Assembly (NCBI GenBank): GCA_027563935.2
Contig: JANVAS020000203.1
Span: forward strand, 3,534,001-3,598,000
Length of the DNA: 64,000 bases
Reading direction: 5' to 3'
From: Costus lasius
Lineage: Eukaryota; Streptophyta; Magnoliopsida; Zingiberales; Costaceae
Shown here: piece after piece, positions 24,880-38,285 of the stretch
Position numbering within the stretch: the first letter of the stretch is position 1
How the letters are laid out: every line of letters begins with the position of its first letter
Notes under the pieces: model-generated
What the model was told of the DNA's origin: nothing
Databases searched by the model: none
The model's input: only the letters and a program-made list of their open reading frames with translations
Made by a program: the position numbers and the translations under genes

Positions 24880-26496
24880 TGTTGGGAAACCTTGGTCACA
24901 AGTGTCATTCAAAAACTTGTTGTAGCGGAAATACTAGGTCATCATAGAATCGCATGGATTGAGCACATGATCAACCTTATAAAACTTGTATAGAACAAGT
25001 TAGAGTATTACCATTGCCATGATGTAAGAGGCGGCTTGGAAGATGAAAGGGGCGAGTGCCTCTTCTCCAAAGATGTCACACACAAGATGATGTCGACTTC
25101 CTTCCTTGTGTTCCTTGTGCTAGCAAAGACACCAAGGAGTCTTTAATCGTGTCTTGAGAGGAAGATGTGCACTCTTTGGCTGGTCGAAGTTCTTCCCTTG
25201 CATGAAAAAGATCCACACGAGAGAGAGAGCCGAAAAGAGGAAGAAACGAGAGCTCTTTCGAAACCGTGAGAGAGAGAGAGAGACCAAGAAGGAATGTTCG
25301 GTTACCACATATGGTAAGAACCAAACATGTAACTCCCTCCTTAACTCCCATTCAACCCATCGAAAACTTCCCTCTTAATTGAACCATGCGTTCACTAATG
25401 AACCGGTCCAATTTCGAATTGGTTCAAGCATCAAGTCGAACCAGCCCTGGTTATGATCTCTTTGAACCATATGGCTCAAGATCTAACCACACATCTCATT
25501 GAACCCCTGATCTTTACGATCAAGCATCAATCCTCCCGATCGAAGCTTACCGATCATATGCCCTAATCAATTAAACATGATTAGACTAGATCTCACTTCC
25601 AATCAGAGCTTAAATTCCTCCAGTTCACACGATCTGACATAAGTAAGCTATATCATCAAATTGTGCGACCCTAAGGGTTTCCTTCAATGTCGGTAACGAT
25701 AACTTACGTTATCACGATCAGAGAGGGGTATCTAGCAACACATCACTATCTCCCGTTATGAAGGAAAGAGTCTTCCAAGACTACTCCCAAACCACAGCAC
25801 AAGTGTGAATCTAATTCACTTGGCATACATGTTTCCCTTTGCCACTAGATGTTCCCATTGGACAAGCATGTCAAGCCTGCGATTCCAACATGATGAAAAT
25901 GGTTAGATCAGATGAACATAGTCGTCTGGGTATGGCCATACACATTCTCAACCATTTCATCCAGGGGGCCCTTTAGAACATCACACTCCAACTAGGAGGG
26001 GCAATCCTATATCTATCACAAGTGCCCTAACATGACTCATGCCCACTATCCAAGATAATCCTTAACCATTATCTTTCAAATGATATTGAACTACCTCAAG
26101 ATAATGCCAATCATCACTTAGAAACACAAGTGATCTCAAGTCAGAGGGAATATACCACTTGCTTGCATACAAGGATTATTCACATTGTGACAAACAATTG
26201 AAAATCCTAAGTAGGGTCAGTCCAGTACATCCAATACACCTATGTGTCTAAATCTTATTCTATGCCCGAAGCATCCTATAAGTTTAGAACACATATTAGT
26301 CTCAATCATATCAAGGCTGTCTCATGTTCACCGAGATATCTCGACTAAGGACAACACTGAATGTCAGCTAAGCTGAACATCATTGAGACATTACTCAGAA
26401 GTATACCTACAACAGCAGATAATGTAACAATCTGAATAACAACAATTGCCTTTATAAAAACATATATATATATAGTTTATACATGATATTGAAAAT
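24880..26496 (-). repeat. 5' LTR of copia M1, main segment
   Basis: It resembles the M2 LTRs. It is interrupted at 26496 by S2 and resumes at 50312-50355, where its first 44 bases (minus-strand TGTTAGGGTATGCCC...) are found. A purine-rich GA run (about 25215-25285) lies within it. The conserved hairpin is near 25697. Confidence 0.9.
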
Positions 26497-27937
26497 TGTT
26501 GGGGTATGCCCTTAAGGCTAATGTTTGAGGCCTTGGGATTATATCAGTATCATGTATAAACTTTATGTTTATAAAGGCAATGGTTGTTATTCAGGTTGTT
26601 ACAGTATCTCCTGCAATATGTATACTTCTGAATAATGTCTCAATGCTGTTCAGCTTGGCTGACATGCAGTATTGTCCTTAGTCGAGATATCTTGGTGAAC
26701 ATGAGACAGCCTTGATATGATTGAGACTAATATGTGTTCTAATCTTATAGGATGCTTCGAGCATGGAATAAGATGTAGACTCATGGGTACATTGGATGTA
26801 CTGGACAGACCCTACTTAGGATATTCAATTGCTTGTCACAATGTGAATAATCCTTGTATGCAAACAAGTGGCATACTTCCTCTGACTTGAGATCACTTGT
26901 GTTTCTAAATGATGATTGGCATTGTTTTGAGGTAGTTCAATATCATTTGAAACATAATGGTTATAGACTATCTTGGATAATGAGCATGAGTCATGTTAGG
27001 GCACTAGTGATAGATATAGGATTGCCGTCTCCTTGTTTGGAGTGTGATGTTTTAAAGGGGCCCCCTGGATGAGATGGTTGAGAAAGTGTATGGCCATACC
27101 CAGATGACTATGTTCATCTGATCTGATCATTCTCATCATATTGGAATTACAGGCTTGACACGCTTGTCCAATAAGAACATCCAGTGGCAAAGGAAACACA
27201 TATATCAAGTGACTTGGGTTCACACTTGTGCTGTGGTTTGGGTGTAGTCTTGGAAGACTCTTTCCTTTATATCGGGAGACAGTTATGTGTTGCTAGATAC
27301 CCCTCACTGATCGTGATAACGTAAGTTATCGTTACCGACATTTAAAGGAAACCCTTAGGGTCGCACAATTTGATGATATGGCTTACTTAAGTCAGATCGT
27401 GTGGACTGAATTATTTTGGTTCAGTTTAAAGGGATTTAAACTCTGATTGTAAGTGAGGTCTGGTCTGATCATGTTTGATTGATTAGAGCTTGAGATCGGT
27501 AAGCTTCGATCGAGAGATTTGATGCTAGATCGGTGAGATCAAGAGCATTCAGAGGTGAACGGTTAGATCTTGAGCCTTATGGTTTAATTTGATCTAGACC
27601 AATGCTTGGTTTAAATTTGGTCTTTGAACTAAATGAAATTGAACCGGTTCACTTAGTGTGAGCGCATGGTTCAAGTCAAGGGAGAAAAATGCGATCGTTC
27701 ACTTGAAGTGAACGCATGAACGCATGATGTTAGTGGCTTGCTATTTTTGGAAGTCATGCTTTCCAAAATAGAAAGCACGCCTCACGTTCGAGAGCATTGC
27801 CCTATTCTCGCCTCTTCACCTCTTGTCGCCTCTCCTCTCTCGTGTAGAGTGTGTCTTCACGCCTTGGAGAGAGTTTGGCCAAGAAAAGAGATCATCTCAA
27901 TTCCCTTCAAGCGATCAAGGAGACTTGGAGTTCCTTG
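26497..27937 (+). mobile_element. Solo-like copia LTR S2, left segment
   Basis: It begins TGTTGGGGTATGCCC at 26497 on the plus strand and runs to the TSD CCTTG (27933-27937) of copia P. It resumes at 50054-50311 and ends ACTTTCA. Joined length is about 1699 bases, like other LTRs of the family. No internal region belongs to it. It lies head-to-head within the LTR of M1. The flanks (left AAAAT, right ATAAC) do not form a TSD. Confidence 0.88.
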
Positions 27938-28146
27938 TGTTGGGGTATGCCCTTAAGGCTAATGTTTGAGGCCTTGGGATTATATCAGTATCATGTATAA
28001 ACTCTATATTTATAAAGGCAATGGTTGTTATTCAGGTTGTTACATCATCTGCTGCAATATGTATACTTCTGAATAATGTCTCAATGCTGTTCAGCTTGGC
28101 TGACATGCAGTTTTGTCCTTAGTCGAGATATCTTGGTGAACATGAG
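27938..28146 (+). repeat. 5' LTR of copia P, left segment
   Basis: The first 209 bases of the LTR (TGTTGGGG...). It ends with ATGAG, the TSD of the inserted composite. Confidence 0.93.
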
Positions 28147-30784
28147 TGTAAGATCCAAGGATCTTAAGTCCTGGTAAGTACTATTTTTGATTTAAATAAA
28201 ATCATTGGCTGTGATATTTTATTCTGATTTAAATAAAATTATTGGTTGTTAATTCATAGTGTTAATTTGTAATTAATTAATTAGAGCTTATTGGTTGTTA
28301 ATTTTAAGTTAATTAATTAGAGCTTATTGGTTAATTAATTAGACCTTATTGGATATTAATTAAATCCTTATTGGATTTTCGTTTAAGTGAATGGTTAATT
28401 GTTAGTTAATGGTTAAATTAATTAGTTAACTATGGGTTTTGGGTTTAAAATTTGAATTAATTAGTTAGTGGGTTAAACCCTATTTGGATTAATTGGTTAG
28501 CGGGTTTAAAAGTTAAAAACCGAAAATTCAAGTTGGTAATTTCGGCTAGGGTAGGAGAATTGGCGTTTTTTTTTGGCTTGGAAGAAACCTTAGGGCGACG
28601 GCTTGAAGGCTTGGGCGATTCTTGGAGGCTTGGAGGCGAAATTCCTTTCTTCCTCTTCCTTTCTTCCCTTGGCCGGCGTCTTTGGTGTTTGGTGGTGTTT
28701 CTCTTCCATTGGTGGCGATATTTGGTGGAACTTCAAGGCCTTAGACGAGTTTTGGAGAGATCTTCATCTTGGTATTCACGGTTCAAGGTGAGTGGGGTGT
28801 CTTATTCGAATTCTATCAATGTGGTTGTGCTAAATAATAAATTTGATTGCTTGAAAAATTACCATGTTTAAAACCGAAATTTTGCAAGGTGTACTTATCA
28901 TGAAAACCGAATTTAAGATGTTTATAACCGAATTCAAGATGTTTATTCATGGAAACCGAAATTAAGATAATTCTTCATGAAAACCGAATTTAAGATATTT
29001 TTATAGGGAATTTAGGAAGCTTTAAATCAGTAATTTTGAGCATGACATTCTTGTTAAATAGGGTTTTAAATTTTAAGTAGACAATATGCTAGATACCGTG
29101 GGCTACATGTGATGTTTTGTGAAGTAGATTGTAAGAATATGAATTTTGATTTTTATGTTGATTTTATGGATGCTTGATAAATGCTAATAATGTTATAGAC
29201 TCCATGATTGTTTCTCTATGTTGGTAGCATGTTCTATAATTATGGCTATGTATCTTTGGTTGAGAAACTTGGGTGATAACTTAGCAAGATTATACTGAAC
29301 AAATCAGCATGAAACCTAAGGACTCTATAAAATATTAAGTAGTTATATGTGGTTTTGAATGTTATGTGTTATGGGATGGATAGGACTAAGGCTAAGTGTA
29401 ACCGTGTACTCAAGGGGATAGTCTATATGTGATATGTTAAGGGTTTGAGATTTCAGCCTGTATATTGTGATATGTGAGGGGGTTGATGTTCAGCCTGCCT
29501 GATGTGATTCTTGTGATGAAAATGACTATCCTAGAGTCTGGTCTACACTTAGGAGTTCACTTTTGTGAAATATGATATAAGATGTGTCTAGTGGTTGTCC
29601 AGTTAAGGAACCCTTTGGGAGAACGAGTGTGATGCAAAGTGCCATGTCTTGGTCGGACAGGGGCCACCTCTTGATATCATCACTCTTAGACGCTTAGATT
29701 TTTGTGTTATGGGGTGGTGTAGATCAAGGTATCACATCTTGACCGGGTGGGGATTACCTCTTGAGTCTACACACTGTCCATGTTTATGTTGCATGTGATT
29801 TGCAGGCTTCTCCCAGTGCTTAGGCCAAAGCCGGGTTGGACCATAATGGTCACTCTTGAATATGCTGGACAACTAGGTTGATTAAGTGGTTGGTGTGTTT
29901 AGTTGGTTTAGAGTATAGCTCTAGAACCTTGGTTACTTGTGGTGACAATTGTGTGATGCCTTAGTAGTGTACATTTGATTATTTATATGAGCTCTATTCT
30001 TTGTTTTTGTTATATGTTGACCTGATGTTCTGTTAAAGATTTTTTTAAAATAATCTGCATGTATTTTGAGTGTATGTTATGGATGGTCGATTGAGACTAT
30101 CCACTCACTGGGCTGTGTAGCTCACCCCTCAATATTTTCAGGTGTAGAGTAGGGGCGCATTACCAGTTAGCATTTTATATGGATGTTGTGATAAGACTTT
30201 TGTGCTTAATTATCTGGGGCCGGTTGTGGCCGAACTATGTGAACTATGTGAACTATGTGAACTTATGATGCCAGTTGTGGCCGAACTATGTGAAATTGTG
30301 TTGCCGGATTGTGGAAGTTTTGAGATTTTGATTTTGTGTCACCGCAGGCTTTGGCCTGGTTTCGGTGTTTGGTATCATTGATGTTAGTTATGAACTTATA
30401 AAATCGATATTGTGACTTTGGTTCTCAATTTGAGTCGATTGGTATTTTTGCAATCGGATTTGATATAAATGTGAACTTGCATATGTCTAGTGCAAGTATT
30501 GCCTGGTGGCAGGTACCTTTACGTGATTTATAGATTTTACGGATTTTATGTGGTTTTGATATAACTGTTGACTTGCATATGTCTAGTGCAAGTATTGCGT
30601 GGTGGCAGGTACATTTCTGAAATTGTGTTTTTGCTGAGATTCTATGTATGGATTCTCGAAAATTTTCAGATCGTGTTTTCTTGAACTTGGTTTTACCTAG
30701 CATGTGAATCGATCTTGTATGATAACATCCTGTTTCTCTATGACTTGTGTTGCTTGTTTGGGGTTAAGATAACGGGATGTGACA
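28147..30784 (+). repeat. LTR 1 of gypsy B (5' LTR)
   Basis: 2638 bases, TGTAAGATCC...GGGATGTGACA, with a second copy at 35523-38160 at an exact offset of 7376 bases. I noticed only about four differences. Internal repeats: several 'aaaccgaatttaagatgttt' units at about 28905-29000; a 10-base GTGAACTAT-type run at about 30236-30262; and two copies of a block beginning 'cttgcatatgtctagtgc' about 93 bases apart (30476 and 30569). The paired block shared with gypsy A is at 29635-29674 and 29725-29764. Confidence 0.95.
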
Positions 30785-30787
30785 GAA

Positions 30788-30799
30788 TGGTATCAGAGG
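30788..30799 (+). promoter_or_regulatory. Primer-binding site of gypsy B
   Basis: TGGTATCAGAGG lies three bases after LTR 1, as in gypsy A; initiator Met-tRNA type. Confidence 0.88.
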
Positions 30800-30909
30800 G
30801 TTGGCTAGCTAAAACTTAGTTCGGGGGAAAACATGTTTGTGTATTGCTAGACACCTGATAGGTTTATGTTTGCTTTCCTTACTATGATGTGTGTGTGTAG
30901 GAATTTAAG

Positions 30910-33900
30910 ATGGTGCGATCCAGAGGAAATGCTAGCAGCGAGAATGAGCAGACCTCAGATCTTACGAGGACCATTGAGGCTCTGACAGGCATGGTACGAC
31001 AACAGGGTGCCATGATAGAGAGGCAAGCTCAGATGCTGCAGCAGCAACAGACTCAGCATCAAGAAGCGCAACAGCAGCTCTTGCAGCAATTGACTCAGGA
31101 GAGATCCCAGACTACTACTCGGGTGGTGGGGAATAACTATCAGGAAGACGCTCATAGGCGCTATGCCTCGCTTGTGAGTGAATTCCAGAAACTGGGTCCT
31201 AGTTCTTTTTATGGGGGCTCAGAATCAAGTAATGCAGAGAACTGGCAGTTATGCTTGGAAAAGATTTTTCAAGTCATGCGTTGCTCAGATGAGGACAAGC
31301 TGTGTCTGGCCACCTACATGATGCGTGGTGACGCAGATGAGTGGTGGAAGGGCGTGGTGAGGTTAGCTGTGGAAAGACAAGAAACAGTAAATTGGCCTTA
31401 CTTCTTGTCTCAATTTAACGAGAAGTATTTCCCTGATAGTTTGGTAGAGGACCGAGAGGTGGAATTTATTCACCTGGAGCAGGGTGATATGACTGTGGAC
31501 CAGTATGAGTTGTTGTTCACTAAGTTGGGAAAGTATGCTCCTCACCTGATAAACACTGAAAAGAGGAGGGCTACTAAGTTTCTCAGAGGTCTCAGATGGG
31601 ACATTCGAGAACAGGTTGGTGCTCAGCACTTGGAGACTTATGTTGAGACTGTTGGGCGAGCACGCACCATCGAGAGATACATATCTGAGAGGACCGTGAC
31701 TGTGACTCCTGCAGCTGAGGCGGCAGCTCCTCAGTATGGTGTTGGCGGCAAGGGTAAGAAGTACTCTAAGCATAAGGATTACAAGAAGAGCAGGTATAAG
31801 CCCTACTCTCACAAGGCACCGCAGCAATCCAGGGATGCACCACAGCAATCCAGGGATGCAGGGAACAGTAACAAAGAGGACCGGATTTGTCATCATTGTG
31901 GGCTCAAAGGACATCTGATGAGGGACTGTTACAAGAAGAATGGTGTTTGCTTCAGGTGTAAGAAACCTGGGCACATGGTCAAGGTATGCAAAGAGCCTGA
32001 GATGCAGCAGAGAGGCACAGATAAGCCTACAGTCCAGACTCGAGTTTATGCAGTGGCTGAGAAGGATACACGAGCTTCCCGATCCGTCGTGGAAGGTACC
32101 TTATTTGTATTTGATCAGTTAGCTCGCATCTTATTTGATCCTGGTGCAAATTTATCTTTTGTATCTGTTAGATTTGCTGCATGTTTACCTGTAATATCTA
32201 AGATGCTAGATTATGTTGTGTCTGTAAGTACTCCCTTAGGAAAATCATTATCTACAGACACTGTTTGTGCTGATTGTGTAGTGCATGTAGAGGGTTATGA
32301 GTTTCTTGTAGATCTAATCCTTTTAGACATGCAAGACTATGACGTCATCCTAGGTATGGATTGGTTATCCTCACATCATGCCACTGTGGATTGCTTTGAG
32401 AAAGTAATCACCTTGAATCTGCTAGATGGGAATCGGCTTTTTGTGAGAGGTCTAGTGTCAGACCAAGGACCGCATGTGATATCTTTCCTGCAGGCCAGGA
32501 AGTTACTTGCTAGTGGGTGCAAGGGTTATCTTGCGCATGTTAAGGTGCAGGATGATTCTACTCCTGATTTGACTCAGATGGCAGTGGTGAAAGAGTTTCC
32601 TGATGTGTTCTCTGAGAAATTTTCAGGCTTGCCACCCATACGAGAGGTAGAGTTTGGCATTGAGTTGGTGCCAGGTACTGCACCTATTTCCAAAGCTCCT
32701 TACCGCATGGCTACATCAGAGTTGGCCGAGCTTAAGAAGCAACTGGAGGAATTGCTGGAAAAAGGTTACATCCGGCCTAGTGCTTCTCCCTGGGGAGCAC
32801 CAGTGCTGTTCGTAAAGAAGAAGGATGGAACCCTGAGGATGTGTATAGACTACAGGCAACTGAACCAAGTGACTATCAAGAATAAGTATCCTCTCCCCAG
32901 AATTGATGATCTATTTGATCAATTACAGGGAGCTACAGTGTTCTCTAAGATTGATCTGAGATCAGGGTATTACCAGCTTAGGGTCAAGGATGAGGATATA
33001 TTTAAGACTGCTTTCAGGACCAGGTATGGGCATTTTGAATTTCTAGTTATGCCTTTTGGACTGACGAATGCACCTGCTGTCTTCATGGATTTGATGAACA
33101 GGGTATTTCATGAACTGCTCGATTCTTGTGTGGTAGTTTTCATAGATGATATCTTGGTGTACTCTCGGACTACTTCGGATCATGTCAGTGACTTGCGCAG
33201 AGTGCTGGAGATTCTGAGGAAGAACCGATTATATGCCAAGGCCAGTAAGTGTGAGTTTTGGCTAGAAAAGATCAGCTTCCTTGGGCATGTGATTTCTGGT
33301 CAGGGGGTGTCTGTGGATCCAGTCAAAGTGCAAGCTATCCTTAGTTGGGGAAGACCGACTAGTGCTACTGAGATCAGAAGTTTCCTGGGTCTAGCAGGTT
33401 ACTACCGGAGATTTGTTGAGGGATTCTCCAAGCTGGCAGGTCCTTTAACTAAATTGACCAGGAAGGAGGCCAAGTTTAATTGGGACGACAAGTGTGAAGA
33501 GAGCTTTCAAGAGCTGAAGAGAAGGTTGACTAGTACACCGATCCTCATTATTCCTAGTGATGGGGAAAGGTTTACTGTTTATACGGATGCTTCAGGCAAG
33601 GGGTTGGGTTGTGTCTTGATGCAGAAGAGTTCTGTGGTAGCCTATGCTTCGAGACAACTGAAGGAGTATGAGTTGAACTACCCTACTCATGACCTAGAGT
33701 TGGCGGCTGTGGTCTTTGCTCTGAAGATATGGCGTCACTATTTGTTGGGTCAAGAGTTTGATCTGTTCACTGACCACCAGAGTCTCAAGTACATCTTCAC
33801 TCAGAAGGAGTTGAACATGAGACAGAGAAGATGGATGGAGTTAATCAAGGACTATGATTTCGCTATTCAGTATCAGGCTGGAAAGGCTAATGTAGTGGCT

Positions 33901-35493
33901 GATGCACTGAGCAGACATCCAGTAACTTCAGTAGCGGCACTACGGGTCAGTGAGTGGCAGTTACTACAGGAGTTCAGCGATCTCAGGATCAGTGTTTCTC
34001 CTAGAGTTCAGTCGGGTTATGTGGCTTTCCTCAGAGTACAGTCTGCTTTGTTACAGAAAATCAGAGATCAGCAGTCAGTGGATCCGAAATTAGTTCAGAT
34101 CAGGGATAGTTTGGTTGCGGGTACAGTTCAGGATTTTAGCTTGTCTGATGATGGTGTTCTTCGGTTTCGTGGAAGGGTGTGTGTCCCTGAGGAACCAAGC
34201 TTGAGGAAAGAAATATTGGCGGATAGCCATAATTCCAAATATTCGCTACATCCTGGTGTGACTAAGATGTATCAGGACCTCAAGAAGAATTTTTGGTGGC
34301 CGGGTATGAAGAAAGAGGTAGTTGATTTTGTCTCTAGGTGTTTAACCTGTCAGACGGTAAAGGCTGAACACCAGAAACCTGGTGGTTTGTTGCAGCCCCT
34401 TCCTATTCCTGAGTGGAAGTGGGAATGCATCAGTATGGACTTTGTGTGTGGTTTGCCCAGAACCAGATTGGGTCATGATGCTATTTGGGTGATTGTTGAT
34501 AGACTCACTAAATCAGCCCACTTTCTTCCGATCAAGATGACTTACCCTTTGGAGAGACTGGCTAAGTTGTATATTGATGAGATAGTCAGACTGCATGGAG
34601 TGCCTGTTGATATTGTGTCTGATAGGGACTCTCGGTTTCTGTCCAGGTTCTGGAAGAGCTTACAGGAGGGTTTGGGTACTAAGTTGAGTTTTAGTACAGC
34701 ACACCATCCTCAGTCTGATGGCCAGACGGAGCGTACTATCCAAACTCTAGAAGACCTGTTGAGAGCTTATGTAGTTGATTGGAGTTCTGAGTGGAACCGG
34801 GATCTATCTTTGATAGAGTTCACTTATAATAATAGCTTCCACTCCAGTATTCAGATGGCTCCTTATGAAGCCTTGTATGGGAGAAGGTGTAGGACTCCCT
34901 TGTGTTGGGAGGAAACTGGTGATAGAATGATTTTGAGATCTGATGCAGTACAGGAAACTACTGATAAGGTCAGAGAGATTCAGGATAAACTGAAGATTGC
35001 TCGGGATAGACAGAAGAGTTATGCTGATGACCGTCGTCGTTCCCTGGAGTTTATGGTAGGGGATCATGTTTTCTTAAAAGTGTCACCTACTAAGGGTGTT
35101 ATGAGGTTTGGCAAAAAGGGCAAGCTGAGCCCTAGGTTTGTAGGCCCTTTTGACATTATTGAGAGAGTTGGTCCAGTGGCTTACAGGTTAGCTTTACCTC
35201 CTGCTATGGATCATGTGCATAATGTGTTCCATGTTTCTGCTTTGAGGAAATATCATCCTGATCCATCTCATGTATTGGAGTTGGAACCTCTTCAGATTCA
35301 GAGTGATTTGACCTTTGAGGAAAAACCTCTCCGGATTGTGGATAGGAAGGATAAAGTTCTGAGGAACAAGTCTATACCTTTGGTAAAGGTTATCTGGGGA
35401 AATCAGTCGGTTGAGGAAGCGACATGGGAGACTGAAGCTGATATGAGGAAGTTTTATGCTTATCTTTTTGATGATATGAATGTTGAGCTTTAG
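30910..35493 (+). CDS. Gag-Pol polyprotein of gypsy B (Tekay/Del-type chromovirus), intact
   Basis: An open frame of 1527 residues. Order: Gln-rich N-terminus with coiled-coil character (about 30-65); capsid-type Gag; two zinc knuckles [14 protein letters not shown] (from about 327) and [14 protein letters not shown] (from about 347); aspartic protease with [11 protein letters not shown] (Asp 410); RT with [13 protein letters not shown] and [10 protein letters not shown] (Asp 746-747); RNase H ([10 protein letters not shown], Asp 893); integrase HHCC from about 1107; integrase triad Asp 1177, Asp 1238, Glu 1274; and a C-terminal chromodomain ([17 protein letters not shown]). No stop or frameshift, and LTRs almost identical, so this is a candidate active element. 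It is clearly related to gypsy A but a different copy family, since the LTRs of A and B do not align end to end. Confidence 0.97.
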   Translation: MVRSRGNASSENEQTSDLTRTIEALTGMVRQQGAMIERQAQMLQQQQTQHQEAQQQLLQQLTQERSQTTTRVVGNNYQEDAHRRYASLVSEFQKLGPSSFYGGSESSNAENWQLCLEKIFQVMRCSDEDKLCLATYMMRGDADEWWKGVVRLAVERQETVNWPYFLSQFNEKYFPDSLVEDREVEFIHLEQGDMTVDQYELLFTKLGKYAPHLINTEKRRATKFLRGLRWDIREQVGAQHLETYVETVGRARTIERYISERTVTVTPAAEAAAPQYGVGGKGKKYSKHKDYKKSRYKPYSHKAPQQSRDAPQQSRDAGNSNKEDRICHHCGLKGHLMRDCYKKNGVCFRCKKPGHMVKVCKEPEMQQRGTDKPTVQTRVYAVAEKDTRASRSVVEGTLFVFDQLARILFDPGANLSFVSVRFAACLPVISKMLDYVVSVSTPLGKSLSTDTVCADCVVHVEGYEFLVDLILLDMQDYDVILGMDWLSSHHATVDCFEKVITLNLLDGNRLFVRGLVSDQGPHVISFLQARKLLASGCKGYLAHVKVQDDSTPDLTQMAVVKEFPDVFSEKFSGLPPIREVEFGIELVPGTAPISKAPYRMATSELAELKKQLEELLEKGYIRPSASPWGAPVLFVKKKDGTLRMCIDYRQLNQVTIKNKYPLPRIDDLFDQLQGATVFSKIDLRSGYYQLRVKDEDIFKTAFRTRYGHFEFLVMPFGLTNAPAVFMDLMNRVFHELLDSCVVVFIDDILVYSRTTSDHVSDLRRVLEILRKNRLYAKASKCEFWLEKISFLGHVISGQGVSVDPVKVQAILSWGRPTSATEIRSFLGLAGYYRRFVEGFSKLAGPLTKLTRKEAKFNWDDKCEESFQELKRRLTSTPILIIPSDGERFTVYTDASGKGLGCVLMQKSSVVAYASRQLKEYELNYPTHDLELAAVVFALKIWRHYLLGQEFDLFTDHQSLKYIFTQKELNMRQRRWMELIKDYDFAIQYQAGKANVVADALSRHPVTSVAALRVSEWQLLQEFSDLRISVSPRVQSGYVAFLRVQSALLQKIRDQQSVDPKLVQIRDSLVAGTVQDFSLSDDGVLRFRGRVCVPEEPSLRKEILADSHNSKYSLHPGVTKMYQDLKKNFWWPGMKKEVVDFVSRCLTCQTVKAEHQKPGGLLQPLPIPEWKWECISMDFVCGLPRTRLGHDAIWVIVDRLTKSAHFLPIKMTYPLERLAKLYIDEIVRLHGVPVDIVSDRDSRFLSRFWKSLQEGLGTKLSFSTAHHPQSDGQTERTIQTLEDLLRAYVVDWSSEWNRDLSLIEFTYNNSFHSSIQMAPYEALYGRRCRTPLCWEETGDRMILRSDAVQETTDKVREIQDKLKIARDRQKSYADDRRRSLEFMVGDHVFLKVSPTKGVMRFGKKGKLSPRFVGPFDIIERVGPVAYRLALPPAMDHVHNVFHVSALRKYHPDPSHVLELEPLQIQSDLTFEEKPLRIVDRKDKVLRNKSIPLVKVIWGNQSVEEATWETEADMRKFYAYLFDDMNVEL

Positions 35494-35510
35494 AGGACTA
35501 AAGCTTTATA

Positions 35511-35522
35511 AGGAGGGAGGGA
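35511..35522 (+). promoter_or_regulatory. Polypurine tract of gypsy B
   Basis: AGGAGGGAGGGA directly abuts the second LTR, 18 bases after the Gag-Pol stop. Confidence 0.9.
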
Positions 35523-38160
35523 TGTAAGATCCAAGGATCTTAAGTCCTGGTAAGTACTATTTTTGATTTAAATAAAATCATTGGCTGTGATATTTTATTC
35601 TGATTTAAATAAAATTATTGGTTGTTAATTCATAGTGTTAATTTGTAATTAATTAATTAGAGCTTATTGGTTGTTAATTTTAAGTTAATTAATTAGAGCT
35701 TATTGGTTAATTAATTAGACCTTATTGGATATTAATTAAATCCTTATTGGATTTTCGTTTAAGTGAATGGTTAATTGTTAGTTAATGGTTAAATTAATTA
35801 GTTAACTATGGGTTTTGGGTTTAAAATTTGAATTAATTAGTTAGTGGGTTAAACCCTATTTGGATTAATTGGTTAGCGGGTTTAAAAGTTAAAAACCGAA
35901 AATTCAAGTTGGTAATTTCGGCTAGGGTAGGAGAATTGGCATTTTTTTTTGGCTTGGAAGAAACCTTAGGGCGACGGCTTGAAGGCTTGGGCGATTCTTG
36001 GAGGCTTGGAGGCGAAATTCCTTTCTTCCTCTTCCTTTCTTCCCTTGGCCGGCGTCTTTGGTGTTTGGTGGTGTTTCTCTTCCATTGGTGGCGATATTTG
36101 GTGGAACTTCAAGGCCTTAGACGAGTTTTGGAGAGATCTTCATCTTGGTATTCACGGTTCAAGGTGAGTGGGGTGTCTTATTCGAATTCTATCAATGTGG
36201 TTGTGCTAAATAATAAATTTGATTGCTTGAAAAATTACCATGTTTAAAACCAAAATTTTGCAAGGTGTACTTATCATGAAAACCGAATTTAAGATGTTTA
36301 TAACCGAATTCAAGATGTTTATTCATGGAAACCGAAATTAAGATAATTCTTCATGAAAACCGAATTTAAGATATTTTTATAGGGAATTTAGGAAGCTTTA
36401 AATCAGTAATTTTGAGCATGACATTCTTGTTAAATAGGGTTTTAAATTTTAAGTAGACAATATGCTAGATACCGTGGGCTACATGTGATGTTTTGTGAAG
36501 TAGATTGTAAGAATATGAATTTTGATTTTTATGTTGATTTTATGGATGCTTGATAAATGCTAATAATGTTATAGACTCCATGATTGTTTCTCTATGTTGG
36601 TAGCATGTTCTATAATTATGGCTATGTATCTTTGGTTGAGAAACTTGGGTGATAACTTAGCAAGATTATACTGAACAAATCAGCATGAAACCTAAGGACT
36701 CTATAAAATATTAAGTAGTTATATGTGGTTTTGAATGTTATGTGTTATGGGATGGATAGGACTAAGGCTAAGTGTAACCGTGTACTCAAGGGGATAGTCT
36801 ATATGTGATATGTTAAGGGTTTGAGATTTCAGCCTGTATATTGTGATATGTGAGGGGGTTGATGTTCAGCCTGCCTGATGTGATTCTTGTGATGAAAATG
36901 ACTATCCTAGAGTCTGGTCTACACTTAGGAGTTCACTTTTGTGAAATATGATATAAGATGTGTCTAGTGGTTGTCCAGTTAAGGAACCCTTTGGGAGAAC
37001 GAGTGTGATGCAAAGTGCCATGTCTTGGTCGGACAGGGGCCACCTCTTGATATCATCACTCTTAGACGCTTAGATTTTTGTGTTATGGGGTGGTGTAGAT
37101 CAAGGTATCACATCTTGACCGGGTGGGGATTACCTCTTGAGTCTACACACTGTCCATGTTTATGTTGCATGTGATTTGCAGGCTTCTCCCAGTGCTTAGG
37201 CCAAAGCCGGGTTGGACCATAATGGTCACTCTTGAATATGCTGGACAACTAGGTTGATTAAGTGGTTGGTGTGTTTAGTTGGTTTAGAGTATAGCTCTAG
37301 AACCTTGGTTACTTGTGGTGACAATTGTGTGATGCCTTAGTAGTGTACATCTGATTATTTATATGAGCTCTATTCTTTGTTTTTGTTATATGTTGACCTG
37401 ATGTTCTGTTAAAGATTTTTTTAAAATAATCTGCATGTATTTTGAGTGTATGTTATGGATGGTCGATTGAGACTATCCACTCACTGGGCTGTGTAGCTCA
37501 CCCCTCAATATTTTCAGGTGTAGAGCAGGGGCGCATTACCAGTTAGCATTTTATATGGATGTTGTGATAAGACTTTTGTGCTTAATTATCTGGGGCCGGT
37601 TGTGGCCGAACTATGTGAACTATGTGAACTATGTGAACTTATGATGCCAGTTGTGGCCGAACTATGTGAAATTGTGTTGCCGGATTGTGGAAGTTTTGAG
37701 ATTTTGATTTTGTGTCACCGCAGGCTTTGGCCTGGTTTCGGTGTTTGGTATCATTGATGTTAGTTATGAACTTATAAAATCGATATTGTGACTTTGGTTC
37801 TCAATTTGAGTCGATTGGTATTTTTGCAATCGGATTTGATATAAATGTGAACTTGCATATGTCTAGTGCAAGTATTGCCTGGTGGCAGGTACCTTTACGT
37901 GATTTATAGATTTTACGGATTTTATGTGGTTTTGATATAACTGTTGACTTGCATATGTCTAGTGCAAGTATTGCGTGGTGGCAGGTACATTTCTGAAATT
38001 GTGTTTTTGCTGAGATTCTATGTATGGATTCTCGAAAATTTTCAGATCGTGTTTTCTTGAACTTGGTTTTACCTAGCATGTGAATCGATCTTGTATGATA
38101 ACATCCTGTTTCTCTATGACTTGTGTTGCTTGTTTGGGGTTAAGATAACGGGATGTGACA
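35523..38160 (+). repeat. LTR 2 of gypsy B
   Basis: 2638 bases. It acts as the 3' LTR of the complete copy and is followed not by flanking DNA but by another primer site and Gag-Pol start. Confidence 0.95.
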
Positions 38161-38163
38161 GAA

Positions 38164-38175
38164 TGGTATCAGAGG
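38164..38175 (+). promoter_or_regulatory. Primer-binding site of the second gypsy B unit
   Basis: TGGTATCAGAGG, exactly 7376 bases after the first one. Confidence 0.85.
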
Positions 38176-38285
38176 GTTGGCTAGCTAAAACTTAGTTCGG
38201 GGGAAAACATGTTTGTGTATTGCTAGACACCTGATAGGTTTATGTTTGCTTTCCTTACTATGATGTGTGTGTGTAGGAATTTAAG

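Noticed and set aside
28533..28871. 112-residue plus-strand ORF (also at 35909)
   Set aside because: It lies in the LTR of gypsy B and shows no domain; it is a chance frame in the LTR.
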